NCBI GenBank assembly: GCA_022360655.1
Contig: JAKSCK010000255.1
Coordinates: 124,001-188,000 of the forward strand
Origin: Spirochaetales bacterium
GTDB taxonomy: Bacteria > Spirochaetota > Spirochaetia > DSM-2461
Direction of reading: 5' to 3'
DNA length: 64,000 bases
The position numbers and the translations under genes were made by a program. This document shows positions 20,044-28,788 of this stretch, piece by piece (the stretch's first letter is position 1; each line of letters starts with the position of its first letter). The notes beneath the pieces are model-generated. The model was not told where the DNA came from and did not search any database. It saw nothing but the letters and a program-made list of their open reading frames with translations.

Positions 20044-20580
20044 CTAATCCAGGGATGAGAAAAAGTCCTCATCCCCCTCTCCGAAAAAATTGATATTGCT
20101 CAGGGATTCATTCACACCATCCGGAACCCGCTGTACATCAATGTGATGCCCCGGACACCCCAACTTGCCGCAAACTGTGATGGAATTGCGTCCCCCAGGA
20201 AGCATCAGGCGTATCCCTTGTTCCTCACCACAGCCTTGAATGGGACACTTCCATGGAACCATCAGGGAGTTGCCATCCACAGGACTAAAGGCTTCAACCA
20301 CTACACCTTCCCCATTCTGCGGAAGGAAACTGTAGAGTTTGGCGTGGCTTCCCCAGTAGGAATCCACATACAAATCTCCTTCCGATTCGCCCATACGCAC
20401 ATGGAGGCGAACCGAAGGTTCCCCATGAATCCGCACCGAGTCATCCATCAAACTGTTTCCTGATTGGTCCTCCACTTGTTCCATGACAAGAAAAGGATGT
20501 CCATGACGACTCACGAGCTTGATGCCCTCTGGAAGTTGACGTAAAAACTCCAGAGGAATCCCTTGGGGAGTCAATTTCAC
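20044..20580 (-). CDS. Uncharacterised cytoplasmic protein with a C-x4-C/C-x4-C zinc-like motif
   Basis: About 178 residues, no signal peptide and no recognised family. The C-terminal third has CPIQGC followed about 25 residues later by CGKLGCPGHH, which could bind a metal. The end is acidic (GEGDEDFFSSLD). The start chosen is GTG at 20580 because AGGAGG lies exactly six bases before it; upstream in-frame ATGs would place that signal inside the gene. It sits alone between the ferredoxin-oxidoreductase operon and the Omp85-like gene, all on the same strand. Confidence 0.6.
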   Translation of the reverse strand: MKLTPQGIPLEFLRQLPEGIKLVSRHGHPFLVMEQVEDQSGNSLMDDSVRIHGEPSVRLHVRMGESEGDLYVDSYWGSHAKLYSFLPQNGEGVVVEAFSPVDGNSLMVPWKCPIQGCGEEQGIRLMLPGGRNSITVCGKLGCPGHHIDVQRVPDGVNESLSNINFFGEGDEDFFSSLD

Positions 20581-20760
20581 CCTGCGCCTCCTCATCGGTG
20601 GCCCATCGGCGCAAAGAAGCCTCACAAGTCAGTGGCCGAAGCGCTTAGTTTCAGTATAGAGGAGGGAATGGGTCTGTATAGCGCAGAAGAGAAGAGTTGC
20701 TTTCTTTTTCGTTGATTTTCAAATGAGCCAAAGAGGAATAAACCAAAAACCCCAGGCCGA

Positions 20761-20866
20761 CCCCGTCCTCATCCTGCCATGTTTCCAAGGGCGGCCTTCT
20801 GCCTCCCCAAGTTTTGTTATTCCCAGGATGAGGACGGGGGATGGGGCCGGGGCAAAGCCCCGGCCC
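20761..20866 (-). repeat. Two GC-rich hairpins downstream of the Omp85-like gene
   Basis: A 16-bp perfect inverted repeat (20761-20776 with 20824-20839, 47-base loop) is followed by a 10-bp stem with an AAA loop (20844-20866), the latter seven bases after the stop of the outer-membrane gene. Neither has a clear U-tract on the minus strand. The distal arm ends GGGGTCGGCC on the minus strand, a flank shared with other sites in the window. Confidence 0.6.
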
Positions 20867-20872
20867 TCAGAA

Positions 20873-22231
20873 TTAATAGGGCAAACCTATGCCATAACTG
20901 ATATCAAAGAAGTTATTGATGGGATCATAGGCCACCCAACCGCGAAGGTTGACGCTACCTAGCATAAACAACAACTCTAATCCTGTTCCCAGTCCTATGT
21001 TGTTCTTGATATCGCCAGGATTGTTGTAATCAAAGGACAAACCCACATCCACAAAGGGATGAAGTTGGAAGTTGAAGTTCTTTAGGGTTTTATGGGGCTG
21101 AATCACCAGAGTGTTCTTCCAGAAGAATCCAACACTTCCAATCATGGAATCATTTTTCACACCCCGGAGTTTAGAGCCAAGACCGCGATAGATGTCATTG
21201 AAGACAACCAAGGTGTCAAACCGGGTGGTGTAGTTAAAGAACTTTCCAAAGGGCAGATAATAGGCTGCATGAGCGCCCAGATCAGACACAAAATAGGGGG
21301 AGACTTTCTGTGTCTGAGCGGGACGAGACATGCTAAACCGGTTTGCATTGTCCAATCCAAAGGTATAGCCCTGTCGAAAAGTTCCTTCCCAGTCCACACG
21401 GCCAAAATTCACACCGTGAGAAAAGCCAGCATACAAGAAATCTTCTCGGTTCTTATAAATCCCAGAATCCGTTTTGGCCATGTTGTCATCATCAACCAAG
21501 ACTCGCCAATCGTAGTTGTAATTGGCACCAAAAGATGGAGTAAAGGAATAAGACCAATTGCCTGGTAAATCAATGGAAGAAGAAAGGCTCAGGGCACTAT
21601 GATCCCTTGTGAACTCCTGCAGCACAATATTCTTATCGAGCCACCGATCCGTTGAAAAAGATTGATCCAAATCAATACTGAAGGTCAGTTTGCCGAGCTT
21701 GATCCCTTTCAGGCTTGGTTTAACATACCAGTGACGCAGTTTGTTTGTGGGCTCACCAAAGGCAATTCCTACCTCTCCAAGGAAGGCAAAATTGGTCATG
21801 GTACCAAAGAAATTGTCATAATAAATCTCTGTACCAAAGCCCCATCCATTTTTTCCTAAGTTACTATTGGGAATGGGATAAGGAATGGGAACCAGGGTCC
21901 AGCCATCTTTAACCGTTACAGTCACATCCACAGGAGTCACACCATCTTCACCAACGGCTCCTTCCACATAAGTGATGGTGGCCTCATTGAAATAGCGGGT
22001 ATTCAGCAAGTCTTTCTGTTCTAAATCTACGTACTGAAGAAATTCTTCCGCACTGTCAAACTCATCACCAACCTGAATATCCACAAAGCGACGAAGAGCT
22101 CCTTCGTTGGTTCGCATAGGTTCTTTTCGGATAAACTCGATGGACCGCACACGGCATGCCCCCTCTTCATTGGCAACAAGACCAGCAACGGTCATCACCG
22201 AACAGATAAGAATCATTAGCAATTTTTTCAT
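20873..22231 (-). CDS. Omp85/BamA-like outer-membrane protein with one POTRA domain
   Basis: 452 residues. Signal peptide (MKKLLMILICSVMTVAGLVAN), then one POTRA-like domain (about 25-110: VRSIEFIRKEPMRTNEGALR, then LLNTRYFNEATITYVEG and PVDVTVTVKDGW). A beta barrel fills the rest, with alternating aromatic strands and a barrel-like C-terminus (NFFDISYGIGLPY). The length and single POTRA differ from BamA (five POTRA, about 800 residues) and resemble shorter members of the surface-antigen family. It may insert or export specific outer-membrane proteins or lipids; that role is inferred. The start is ATG at 22231 after AAAGGAG; an upstream in-frame ATG (22276) lacks a ribosome site. Confidence 0.8.
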   Translation of the reverse strand: MKKLLMILICSVMTVAGLVANEEGACRVRSIEFIRKEPMRTNEGALRRFVDIQVGDEFDSAEEFLQYVDLEQKDLLNTRYFNEATITYVEGAVGEDGVTPVDVTVTVKDGWTLVPIPYPIPNSNLGKNGWGFGTEIYYDNFFGTMTNFAFLGEVGIAFGEPTNKLRHWYVKPSLKGIKLGKLTFSIDLDQSFSTDRWLDKNIVLQEFTRDHSALSLSSSIDLPGNWSYSFTPSFGANYNYDWRVLVDDDNMAKTDSGIYKNREDFLYAGFSHGVNFGRVDWEGTFRQGYTFGLDNANRFSMSRPAQTQKVSPYFVSDLGAHAAYYLPFGKFFNYTTRFDTLVVFNDIYRGLGSKLRGVKNDSMIGSVGFFWKNTLVIQPHKTLKNFNFQLHPFVDVGLSFDYNNPGDIKNNIGLGTGLELLFMLGSVNLRGWVAYDPINNFFDISYGIGLPY

Positions 22232-22544
22232 GGTTTCTCCTTTCTCAGAACTGTGCAAAAAGTTCCTGTTTATCATGGGAACCTAATTTGGAGCTTCGTA
22301 GTACAAAATCAATCTTTCATCATCCCTTCCCAACGGGCTGGACTTAAAGAAAACATTCCGACTGTTCCAAATATGGATTTAGCATAGCACAGAGAAGCCC
22401 TCTCATGGCAAGGAATTCATCAGAGAATCCCCTGCTCACGTTGTGTTGAACATCACCAAAAACAGAAATAGAAAGATCCAATGAATCGCATTATTCTTTG
22501 TAAAGTAATAATATTTTCATCAGACTGATTCTAAGGGTGAAACC
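22232..22544. other. Divergent intergenic region
   Basis: 313 bases between the Omp85-like gene and the M64-like gene. It presumably contains both promoters. I see no strong -35/-10 pair, no RNA gene and no convincing ORF. AAGGGTG before the plus-strand ATG is its ribosome site. Confidence 0.4.
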
Positions 22545-23684
22545 ATGAAAAGATTGCTTTTTATGGCCTGCGTTGCCGCACTCTTCAGCGCCAGCTGTAA
22601 ACTCAACACAACCACCGATCAGGCCACATACAGACTCCGAAATCGAATGGAACTTTTTCTTGGAGATGATTCAGAAAAAGGAAGTCGCTACAACATTGGA
22701 ATTGTGATGGATGGACTGTCAGACCAGCAAGCCCGACAAATCGCAGAACAAAGTTTTGGCAATGGAGATTTTTCCCTCTTCAACACCATCCCATTCAACC
22801 AACATAAGAATCGATTCAATGTGTACATTGGGACAGTGGAAAGTCCTGATGTGAATATTCTTCCAACCGTTCCACAAACCCTGTTCCAATCCGTCAATTT
22901 TCAGCAGTTTCTCAATGCCGAAACTTCTGAGGATTTGGCGCCATTCTTGGCCCCCATTGGACAATACCTTCTGGGGATTCCCAATTCTCAACTGCCCCAG
23001 CTGCTCATCGATTATAAAACCGAATTCACCGACAATTCCGATCCGGCTAATCCAGAGATTCCCATCCCGGCCTATTACTACGCAAGCATTCTCACAGTCG
23101 AGGGTGTATTGCATAATGGAGGAAGCCTGGGAACCATAGGCCAACGAATTCAGCGGAATATCAACAGTCTCAAAAGCCCCTTTTCATCCTATTCATTCCT
23201 AGATTGCAAGGCGATTGTTTCCCCTGGAATTGGCCAGGGTTATGCCGATACAACGAATGACATCATGTATTGTCCTCTCTACAATGAAGCCAATCTCTAT
23301 GGTTTTCTCGGTGTTCTGGATGAATCCACAGTACGTCAATTTCACCCAGACTATACCACGGCAACCATTGTTCATGAATTTGGCCATATCTTTGCAGACT
23401 TTGCGGATGAATATTATGCGTACAATGCAGGAGAACAGGCTGAAGTTTTTGGAATAACAAATCCCAATACCTTCCGCAATGGTGAGACCAATCCTTGGAC
23501 CAGCATCGCAAACTATGATGGCACAACCTTTCAAGGAGGGAGTGGAGGGAATTCGCTTCGAAGTTCTCAAAACTCCATCATGAGGGCTTATCATAAACTT
23601 CGCTCCCCGAATGATTGGAAAAACAAGGGATGGGGTCCTGTCCACCGCCATTATATTCTGCAAAAAATAAACGCTATCAACTAG
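22545..23684 (+). CDS. M64-like zinc metallopeptidase lipoprotein
   Basis: 379 residues. The signal ends LFSASC, giving a lipoprotein anchored in the envelope. The C-terminal half has IVHEFGHIFADFADEYY (His277), the HExGH...ADEY pattern of peptidase family M64 (IgA-peptidase-like). The N-terminal half has the family's typical opening YNIGIVMDGLSDQQ. It should cleave proteins or peptides outside the cytoplasmic membrane; the substrate is unknown. It is single, plus-strand, and ends before a terminator hairpin. Confidence 0.8.
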   Translation: MKRLLFMACVAALFSASCKLNTTTDQATYRLRNRMELFLGDDSEKGSRYNIGIVMDGLSDQQARQIAEQSFGNGDFSLFNTIPFNQHKNRFNVYIGTVESPDVNILPTVPQTLFQSVNFQQFLNAETSEDLAPFLAPIGQYLLGIPNSQLPQLLIDYKTEFTDNSDPANPEIPIPAYYYASILTVEGVLHNGGSLGTIGQRIQRNINSLKSPFSSYSFLDCKAIVSPGIGQGYADTTNDIMYCPLYNEANLYGFLGVLDESTVRQFHPDYTTATIVHEFGHIFADFADEYYAYNAGEQAEVFGITNPNTFRNGETNPWTSIANYDGTTFQGGSGGNSLRSSQNSIMRAYHKLRSPNDWKNKGWGPVHRHYILQKINAIN

Positions 23685-23716
23685 CAGAAATCTAGAGGAC
23701 CAGACTCCAAAGAAAA

Positions 23717-23740
23717 CACCCCGAGAGGGGTGGTCGTTTT
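23717..23740 (+). terminator. Intrinsic terminator after the M64-like gene
   Basis: A 6-bp GC-rich stem CACCCC/GGGGTG with a GAGA loop (23717-23732), followed by GTCGTTTT. Confidence 0.65.
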
Positions 23741-23760
23741 CAAGAGAAGAATCCTTCACC

Positions 23761-23789
23761 TTGACCCGGCCACCATGCTCCCGTACCTT
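23761..23789 (+). promoter_or_regulatory. Candidate hflKC promoter
   Basis: TTGACC, a 17-base spacer, then TACCTT, 36 bases before the hflK start. GGGAGGT before the ATG is the ribosome site. Confidence 0.5.
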
Positions 23790-23825
23790 TGATCCGTGGT
23801 GTCATTATGACGCCCGGGAGGTTTC

Positions 23826-24827
23826 ATGGCAGACCAAAACGTCACGCCAACGCGATTCGGAAACAAAGGGGGCAATCGGGGACGCATCACGCTCCTGGCT
23901 CTTGCTGCCCTAGTCCTTGTCGCCATTCTCACCAGCTTCTACACAGTTGATGCCAATGAAAAGGCTGTGGTGACGCGCTTTGGGCGCTACCACTCCACCA
24001 ATGATGAAGGACTGAACTTCAAAATGCCCTTTGGCATTGATCAAGTTTACAAAGTCACGCAAACCGTTCAGGCCGAACAGTTTGGATTCCGCACCCTGCA
24101 AGCTGGTGTGAACAGCACCTTTGATCAGCAGCGGGATTACACCAATGAGTCGGAAATGCTCACCGGAGATTTAAACATTGTGGATGCCCAATGGATCATT
24201 GAGTATCGCATTGTGGATCCCAAGGCCTGGCTGTTCAATGTGGACAACAGTCCTGTGAACCGTTTCCAGGATTTCCGTGACAAAACCATTCGGGATATCA
24301 CCCAATCGGTGGTGAACCAGCTTGTGGGAGATCGCCCCATTCTGGCCGTCATGACTGATGACCGAGAAAATGTGGAATTCCAAGCCAAGCAGAAAATCCA
24401 AGAGGATTTGGATGCTTTTGGTTTAGGAGTCAAGCTCACAGAAGTGAAGATGCAGCAGGTTGTGGCTCCCAAGGGTGAGGTTCAGGAAGCCTTTGACGAT
24501 GTTCAGAAGGCCACCCAAGACCGGGAAAAACTCATCAATGAAGGGGAACAGGCCTACAGAGCGGAGATTCCCCGGATTGAAGGGGAAGCCAAACAGATGC
24601 TGGCCGAAGCAGAAGGATACAAGAGTGCCCGCATCAACCGGGCTCAAGGTGAAATTGCCCTCTTCCAGGCCATCTATGATGAATACCGCCAGTCTAAAGA
24701 TGTGACCCGGGAACGTCTGTACTACGAAACAATGGCAAAGGTTCTGGCCAACAGCGAGAACACCGATGTCATTGATAAGGGACTGGAGAATTTCCTTCCC
24801 CTCAAGAATCTGGGAGGAGCACAGTAA
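23826..24827 (+). CDS. hflK: HflK, SPFH-family membrane protease modulator
   Basis: 333 residues. The N-terminal transmembrane segment is at about 22-40. A band-7/SPFH domain follows (VDANEKAVVTRFGRYH... to about 220), then a Glu/Ala-rich coiled coil (IPRIEGEAKQMLAEAEGYKSARINRAQGE region). It forms a ring complex with HflC that surrounds and restrains FtsH in the inner membrane. Its stop and the HflC start share one base (TAATG), so the two are translationally coupled. FtsH itself is encoded about 5 kb away on the other strand. Confidence 0.92.
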   Translation: MADQNVTPTRFGNKGGNRGRITLLALAALVLVAILTSFYTVDANEKAVVTRFGRYHSTNDEGLNFKMPFGIDQVYKVTQTVQAEQFGFRTLQAGVNSTFDQQRDYTNESEMLTGDLNIVDAQWIIEYRIVDPKAWLFNVDNSPVNRFQDFRDKTIRDITQSVVNQLVGDRPILAVMTDDRENVEFQAKQKIQEDLDAFGLGVKLTEVKMQQVVAPKGEVQEAFDDVQKATQDREKLINEGEQAYRAEIPRIEGEAKQMLAEAEGYKSARINRAQGEIALFQAIYDEYRQSKDVTRERLYYETMAKVLANSENTDVIDKGLENFLPLKNLGGAQ

Positions 24828-25831
24828 TGGCAAAGCAGCTCAATAGAAACGCAATCCTCTCTCTGATTATTCTTGTGCTTGTTGCCGCTCTTGCTGCAGC
24901 GGGACTCTTCATTGTGAATGAAGGAGAACAGGCTGTGGTGACCCGCTTTGGGAAAATCACCCAAGTCTATGTGGACGCAGGAATGAAGTTCAAACTGCCC
25001 TTCATGGACAAGGTGACCACCTACTCCAAAAAGGTTTTATCTTGGGATGGAGCCCCTCAGAGTGTTCCCACCAGCGCGCAGCAATATATTTGGGTGGATA
25101 CAACAGCCCGATGGCGCATTGTTGATCCAGCAGTATTCTACCAACGTGTCACAACCATTGATGCTGGATATGCCCGCTTGGACAATGTGATTGAATCCGC
25201 TGTGCGTACTGTGGTGTCAAAATACCCCATGGCAGAGTCGGTTCGTTCCACCAACAACATTCTCAGTGATTCCGAAGCAGCCTTAAGTGCAGCAACAGAA
25301 GAGTTGCAAACCACGGAATTAGCCGATGGTGGAGAAACCCCTGGTGTGAATGACCTTTTGGTGGCCGCCTATTCTCCCATTGATTATGGAAGAGAAGAAC
25401 TGGCTAAGGAAATGCTGAATCGCGCTCAGCCTTCCATGCCCGAATATGGCATTGAACTCTTGGATGTGGTGATTCGTCAGATTCGCTACTCTGATAATCT
25501 CACCAATACCGTTCATGCCCGAATGATTTCCGAACGACAAAAAGTGGCCACAGGCTACCGTTCCGAAGGAAGCGGATTGAAGGCCGAATGGTTGGGACGG
25601 TTAAACCGAGACCGGGACATCAAGCTTTCTGAAGCCGAACGCAAGGCCGCAGAGATTCGCGCAAGTGGAGATGCAGAGGCGGCCCGAATCTACTCGGAAG
25701 CCTATGAGCAAGACCCCGAATTCTACAGTTTCTGGAAGGCCATGGAATCCTATGAAAGGGTTCTTCCTGGACAAAGAAAAATCTTGAGCACCGATATGGA
25801 CTTCTTCAAGTACCTCTATTCTGCTCAGTAA
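24827..25831 (+). CDS. hflC: HflC, SPFH-family membrane protease modulator
   Basis: 334 residues, partner of HflK. It has one transmembrane helix (about 9-30) and an SPFH domain beginning FIVNEGEQAVVTRFGKI. An insert of acidic/Thr-rich residues lies at about 150-175. The C-terminal helix has the conserved RxAAEIRASGDAEAARIYSEAY pattern and ends ILSTDMDFFKYL, typical of HflC. It is followed by a strong terminator. Confidence 0.92.
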   Translation: MAKQLNRNAILSLIILVLVAALAAAGLFIVNEGEQAVVTRFGKITQVYVDAGMKFKLPFMDKVTTYSKKVLSWDGAPQSVPTSAQQYIWVDTTARWRIVDPAVFYQRVTTIDAGYARLDNVIESAVRTVVSKYPMAESVRSTNNILSDSEAALSAATEELQTTELADGGETPGVNDLLVAAYSPIDYGREELAKEMLNRAQPSMPEYGIELLDVVIRQIRYSDNLTNTVHARMISERQKVATGYRSEGSGLKAEWLGRLNRDRDIKLSEAERKAAEIRASGDAEAARIYSEAYEQDPEFYSFWKAMESYERVLPGQRKILSTDMDFFKYLYSAQ

Positions 25832-25839
25832 TCTTAAGA

Positions 25840-25863
25840 GACCACCGCCGGAAGGCGGTGGTC
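25840..25863. terminator. Bidirectional intrinsic terminator
   Basis: A 10-bp stem GACCACCGCC/GGCGGTGGTC with a GGAA loop. It serves hflC on plus (tail GTTCTT) and lies four bases past the stop of the convergent outer-membrane protein gene. Confidence 0.8.
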
Positions 25864-25867
25864 GTTC

Positions 25868-26398
25868 TTACCAGGTGTATCCCATCAGAATCTGGGCATG
25901 AATGAGAAGCCATGACGGACGAATGGTATCCCCTTTCACAAGCCCAATGTTGTACCGTGGTCCCAATTCAAAGGCCAACCGCCCCCGTTCATTGGTTCCA
26001 AAAAGCATATTGAATCCTGCAAGAGCATTGATTCGCAGAACATTGATGGGGATATCTGTGGGCCCCCCACGCACAATGCCAAAACCAGTGGAATAATGGG
26101 TACTCAGGCCAAAATAGAGCGAATTTCGTAGATTGGAATTTAAATATCCCCGAAATCCAATTCCAGGTTCCAGCATAAAAACAAAATTCCCATTCACACC
26201 CAAGGGGAGAACGGTCAATTGTGCCGTCAGCCCAATGGGGCCAAAGAAAAACTCTGCCCCCACTCCCACTGGAGCCCAGGAGTTTAAGCCAATCATATGC
26301 AAACTCAACCAAGGAGAAGAGGCTTCCTCCTTTTCTTGTCCAAGAAGAGAAAACAAGATGCAAAAAAATAAAAGGAGGATGCACGCTGTTTTTTTCAT
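25868..26398 (-). CDS. Small predicted outer-membrane protein
   Basis: 176 residues with a signal peptide (MKKTACILLLFFCILFSLLGQ). The mature part is rich in alternating hydrophobic/aromatic strands (GPIGLTAQLTVLPLGVNGNF, NSLYFGLSTHYSTGFGIVRGG) and ends in YTW with a terminal aromatic, as in 8-stranded outer-membrane barrels. No specific family was recognised. GGGGAG lies eight bases before the ATG. Confidence 0.65.
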   Translation of the reverse strand: MKKTACILLLFFCILFSLLGQEKEEASSPWLSLHMIGLNSWAPVGVGAEFFFGPIGLTAQLTVLPLGVNGNFVFMLEPGIGFRGYLNSNLRNSLYFGLSTHYSTGFGIVRGGPTDIPINVLRINALAGFNMLFGTNERGRLAFELGPRYNIGLVKGDTIRPSWLLIHAQILMGYTW

Positions 26399-26555
26399 TA
26401 TGAATCTCCCCTCAAAAGATTAGAAATCAGGTCATATCAGTCATATTCATTCTTTGAAGGAAATCAATCATGAACACTTCACATTTCCTCTGAGAGTGCA
26501 ACAATTCATGATGTTCCTCTCGACGCTTCAAGGGGATTTGTGATAAGCCCAAGGA

Positions 26556-27731
26556 ATGGACAAAACCTCCCGTTCCCGTTTGGACTTTGCCTCTCGGGGC
26601 AGTCTCTTTACCTACGCCCTCACTGCGGTCATTCTTCCCATCAGTTTGATCACCATTGCCTCAGAGCTGGATTTTAGCTATGCCCAAGCGGGTGCCTTGA
26701 GCCTGGTGGGATCCATCACTCAGTTTGTGATACTCCTCCTGTCCATTCCCTTGGCCGCAGCAGTAGGAAAGATTCGCCCCCTACGATGGGGTTTGCTTTT
26801 TTTGGGGCTGGGATTGGGCTGTTTTACATTCTCAACGGGTTTTACAGTGGCTTTTCTCACCATCATGGTGGTGGCTGTGGGTCAGGCCAGCATTGAGTCT
26901 CTGATCACCCCTTTGGTGGAAGATGTGCATCCTGGTGATGATGGGCGGCATCAGGCCTTGCTCCATTCCTTTTGGCCTCTTGGAATCATTATTGGCACTC
27001 TCATTCTGGGGGAGGCTCTTTCCCGAGGCATGCCCTGGCGTTACGGATTCTGGGCTCTTGCCGCTCTGTGCATTGCTACCAGTTTTCTCTTTCCTCACCA
27101 CAAAAAGGTCTCACTCCCCCCCTCTCGATGTGATTTTTCACATGCTGGTGAAATTTTTCGTCAGCCCACTTTTTGGATTTTTTCCTTGGCCCTCTTTTTT
27201 GCTGGAGGCATTGAAGGTGGACTCACCTATTGGACGGCCAGCTTTATTCAGGTGTCCTATGGAACGCTCCCCCGAGCTGGTGCAATGGGAACCGCTGCTT
27301 TTGCCTTAGGAATGGCTCTTGGACGGATTGGAACCAGTCGTCTGACGGGTCGATGGGGAATCCATGCCATTCTGACCGGTACAGCCGTCACGGCTCTTAT
27401 TCTGGGAATCTGTCTCAAAATGACTGGTGCTCTGTATTCTCTGTACCCTCTTTTGGTACTGCTGGGCATCAGCTGTGCTCCTCATTGGCCAGGGATTCAA
27501 ACTCTTGCCGTTCGACGTATAGGAGCTGATGCCACCATGACCATGGCCTTCATGTCATGCTTTGGTCTTTTGGGCTTTAGTGCTGCAAGTTTTTCCATGG
27601 GATTGATTGGAGATGCAAAAGGTTTAGAGATGAGCTTCTGGGTGATTCCAATTGAGGCCATTCTCCTGTTGTTCTGTTTATTGGTTGAGAGAGTATTCTC
27701 CTTGTCATTAAGAACATCTCAAGAGTATTGA
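26556..27731 (+). CDS. MFS transporter, probably for a sugar
   Basis: 391 residues with about 12 hydrophobic segments. MFS-type features include repeated Gly-rich helices and the loop GKIRPLRWGLLFLGLGLG after helix 2. Residues around VTLIASELDF...GALSLVGSITQF resemble FucP/GlcP-like members. It is followed after 31 bases by a LacI-family regulator that likely controls it. Substrate unknown. The ATG has AAGGA almost touching it, so the initiation signal is poor. Confidence 0.8.
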   Translation: MDKTSRSRLDFASRGSLFTYALTAVILPISLITIASELDFSYAQAGALSLVGSITQFVILLLSIPLAAAVGKIRPLRWGLLFLGLGLGCFTFSTGFTVAFLTIMVVAVGQASIESLITPLVEDVHPGDDGRHQALLHSFWPLGIIIGTLILGEALSRGMPWRYGFWALAALCIATSFLFPHHKKVSLPPSRCDFSHAGEIFRQPTFWIFSLALFFAGGIEGGLTYWTASFIQVSYGTLPRAGAMGTAAFALGMALGRIGTSRLTGRWGIHAILTGTAVTALILGICLKMTGALYSLYPLLVLLGISCAPHWPGIQTLAVRRIGADATMTMAFMSCFGLLGFSAASFSMGLIGDAKGLEMSFWVIPIEAILLLFCLLVERVFSLSLRTSQEY

Positions 27732-27756
27732 CAGTGAGAGCCCATCCCCCGAGCAT
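27728..27756 (+). promoter_or_regulatory. Promoter giving a leaderless lacI-type mRNA
   Basis: A perfect -35 TTGACA (27728-27733, overlapping the MFS stop codon), a 17-base spacer, and -10 GAGCAT (27751-27756), with the ATG only six bases later and no Shine-Dalgarno. The -10 is weak (3/6). Confidence 0.5.
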
Positions 27757-27762
27757 GTTCAA

Positions 27763-28788
27763 ATGAGCAAGGACAGCGGAAGTAAACCAACCATCATTGA
27801 TGTGAGCCAGAAAGCCGGAGTCTCTGTTTCTACCGTGTCCCGGGTGATTAATGGCACCACCGGGGTTCGTCCAGAACCTCGGGAACGTGTTCTTATGGCC
27901 ATTGCCGAACTTGGATATCGACCTAATTACTCGGCTCGCTCCCTGAAAACACAGCGGAGTTTTTCCATTTTTGTTCTTGTTCCAGAGATTGATAATCCTT
28001 ATTACACTGAGATTTATCATGGAGCCCGTATGAGCTTAGAAGAGAAGGGTTACATGACCTATCTTTTTGAAGCCACAGATGCTGAAAAAGTTCTCCGTTC
28101 TGTGATGAACCGGGGCGCGGATGGCATCATTATGGATGCCAGGTACTACAAGCAAGCCACCCCTATTCTTGAATCGGCGGGCATCCCCTACACGGTGTAC
28201 AACAGTCCCTCTCAGTTGGCTCTTCCAGGGAGTGTCTGCATCAACCTGTATGCCACATTGCTCGAGCTCTGTTCTCGCCTCTACTCTCTGAATCATCAAC
28301 GCATTGGTTACATCACGGACCGGCCCGTAAAGACGCATGCTCATGACCGATTTCATGCTTTGAAAAAAGCAGCGGAACTTGCTGGTGTCCCTTTTGATGA
28401 AGAACTAGTTTGTGCCATTTCCTCACCCCAAGATCAGTTTGACTGCGGCTACCAAGGGCTGTTGCATCTTTTTGAAAACAAAAATCCCCCGGATGCCGTG
28501 ATTACCATCAATGATCATGCGGCCATAGGTGCCATGGCAGGAGCGCAAAAACTTGGACTCTCCATCCCCCAAGATTTATCCTTGGTGGGCTTTGATAACA
28601 CCGCTGTGGGTATTTACACCACTCCCCCCCTTTCCTCCGTGCATCTTCCCACAAGGATTCAGGGGGAAACCGCAGCGCTGATGCTTCTTGATCGCATCGC
28701 AGATCCTCAGTTCCCCCTACCGGCTATAACCCTTGATACTGAAATCATTCTTCGGTCATCTGTTCGTGGTATCAAAGAAGGGCATTAA
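27763..28788 (+). CDS. LacI-family transcriptional regulator
   Basis: 341 residues. The N-terminal helix-turn-helix is TIIDVSQKAGVSVSTVSRVI, with the hinge YRPNYSARSLKTQRS. A periplasmic-binding-protein-like effector domain follows (VPEIDNPYYTEIYHGA, ITINDHAAIGAMAGAQKLG, LVGFDNTAVGIYTTPPLSSV). It probably represses the MFS gene in response to a sugar. Its 3' end overlaps the convergent GltS-like gene by four bases. It may be expressed both from readthrough and from its own promoter. Confidence 0.93.
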   Translation: MSKDSGSKPTIIDVSQKAGVSVSTVSRVINGTTGVRPEPRERVLMAIAELGYRPNYSARSLKTQRSFSIFVLVPEIDNPYYTEIYHGARMSLEEKGYMTYLFEATDAEKVLRSVMNRGADGIIMDARYYKQATPILESAGIPYTVYNSPSQLALPGSVCINLYATLLELCSRLYSLNHQRIGYITDRPVKTHAHDRFHALKKAAELAGVPFDEELVCAISSPQDQFDCGYQGLLHLFENKNPPDAVITINDHAAIGAMAGAQKLGLSIPQDLSLVGFDNTAVGIYTTPPLSSVHLPTRIQGETAALMLLDRIADPQFPLPAITLDTEIILRSSVRGIKEGH

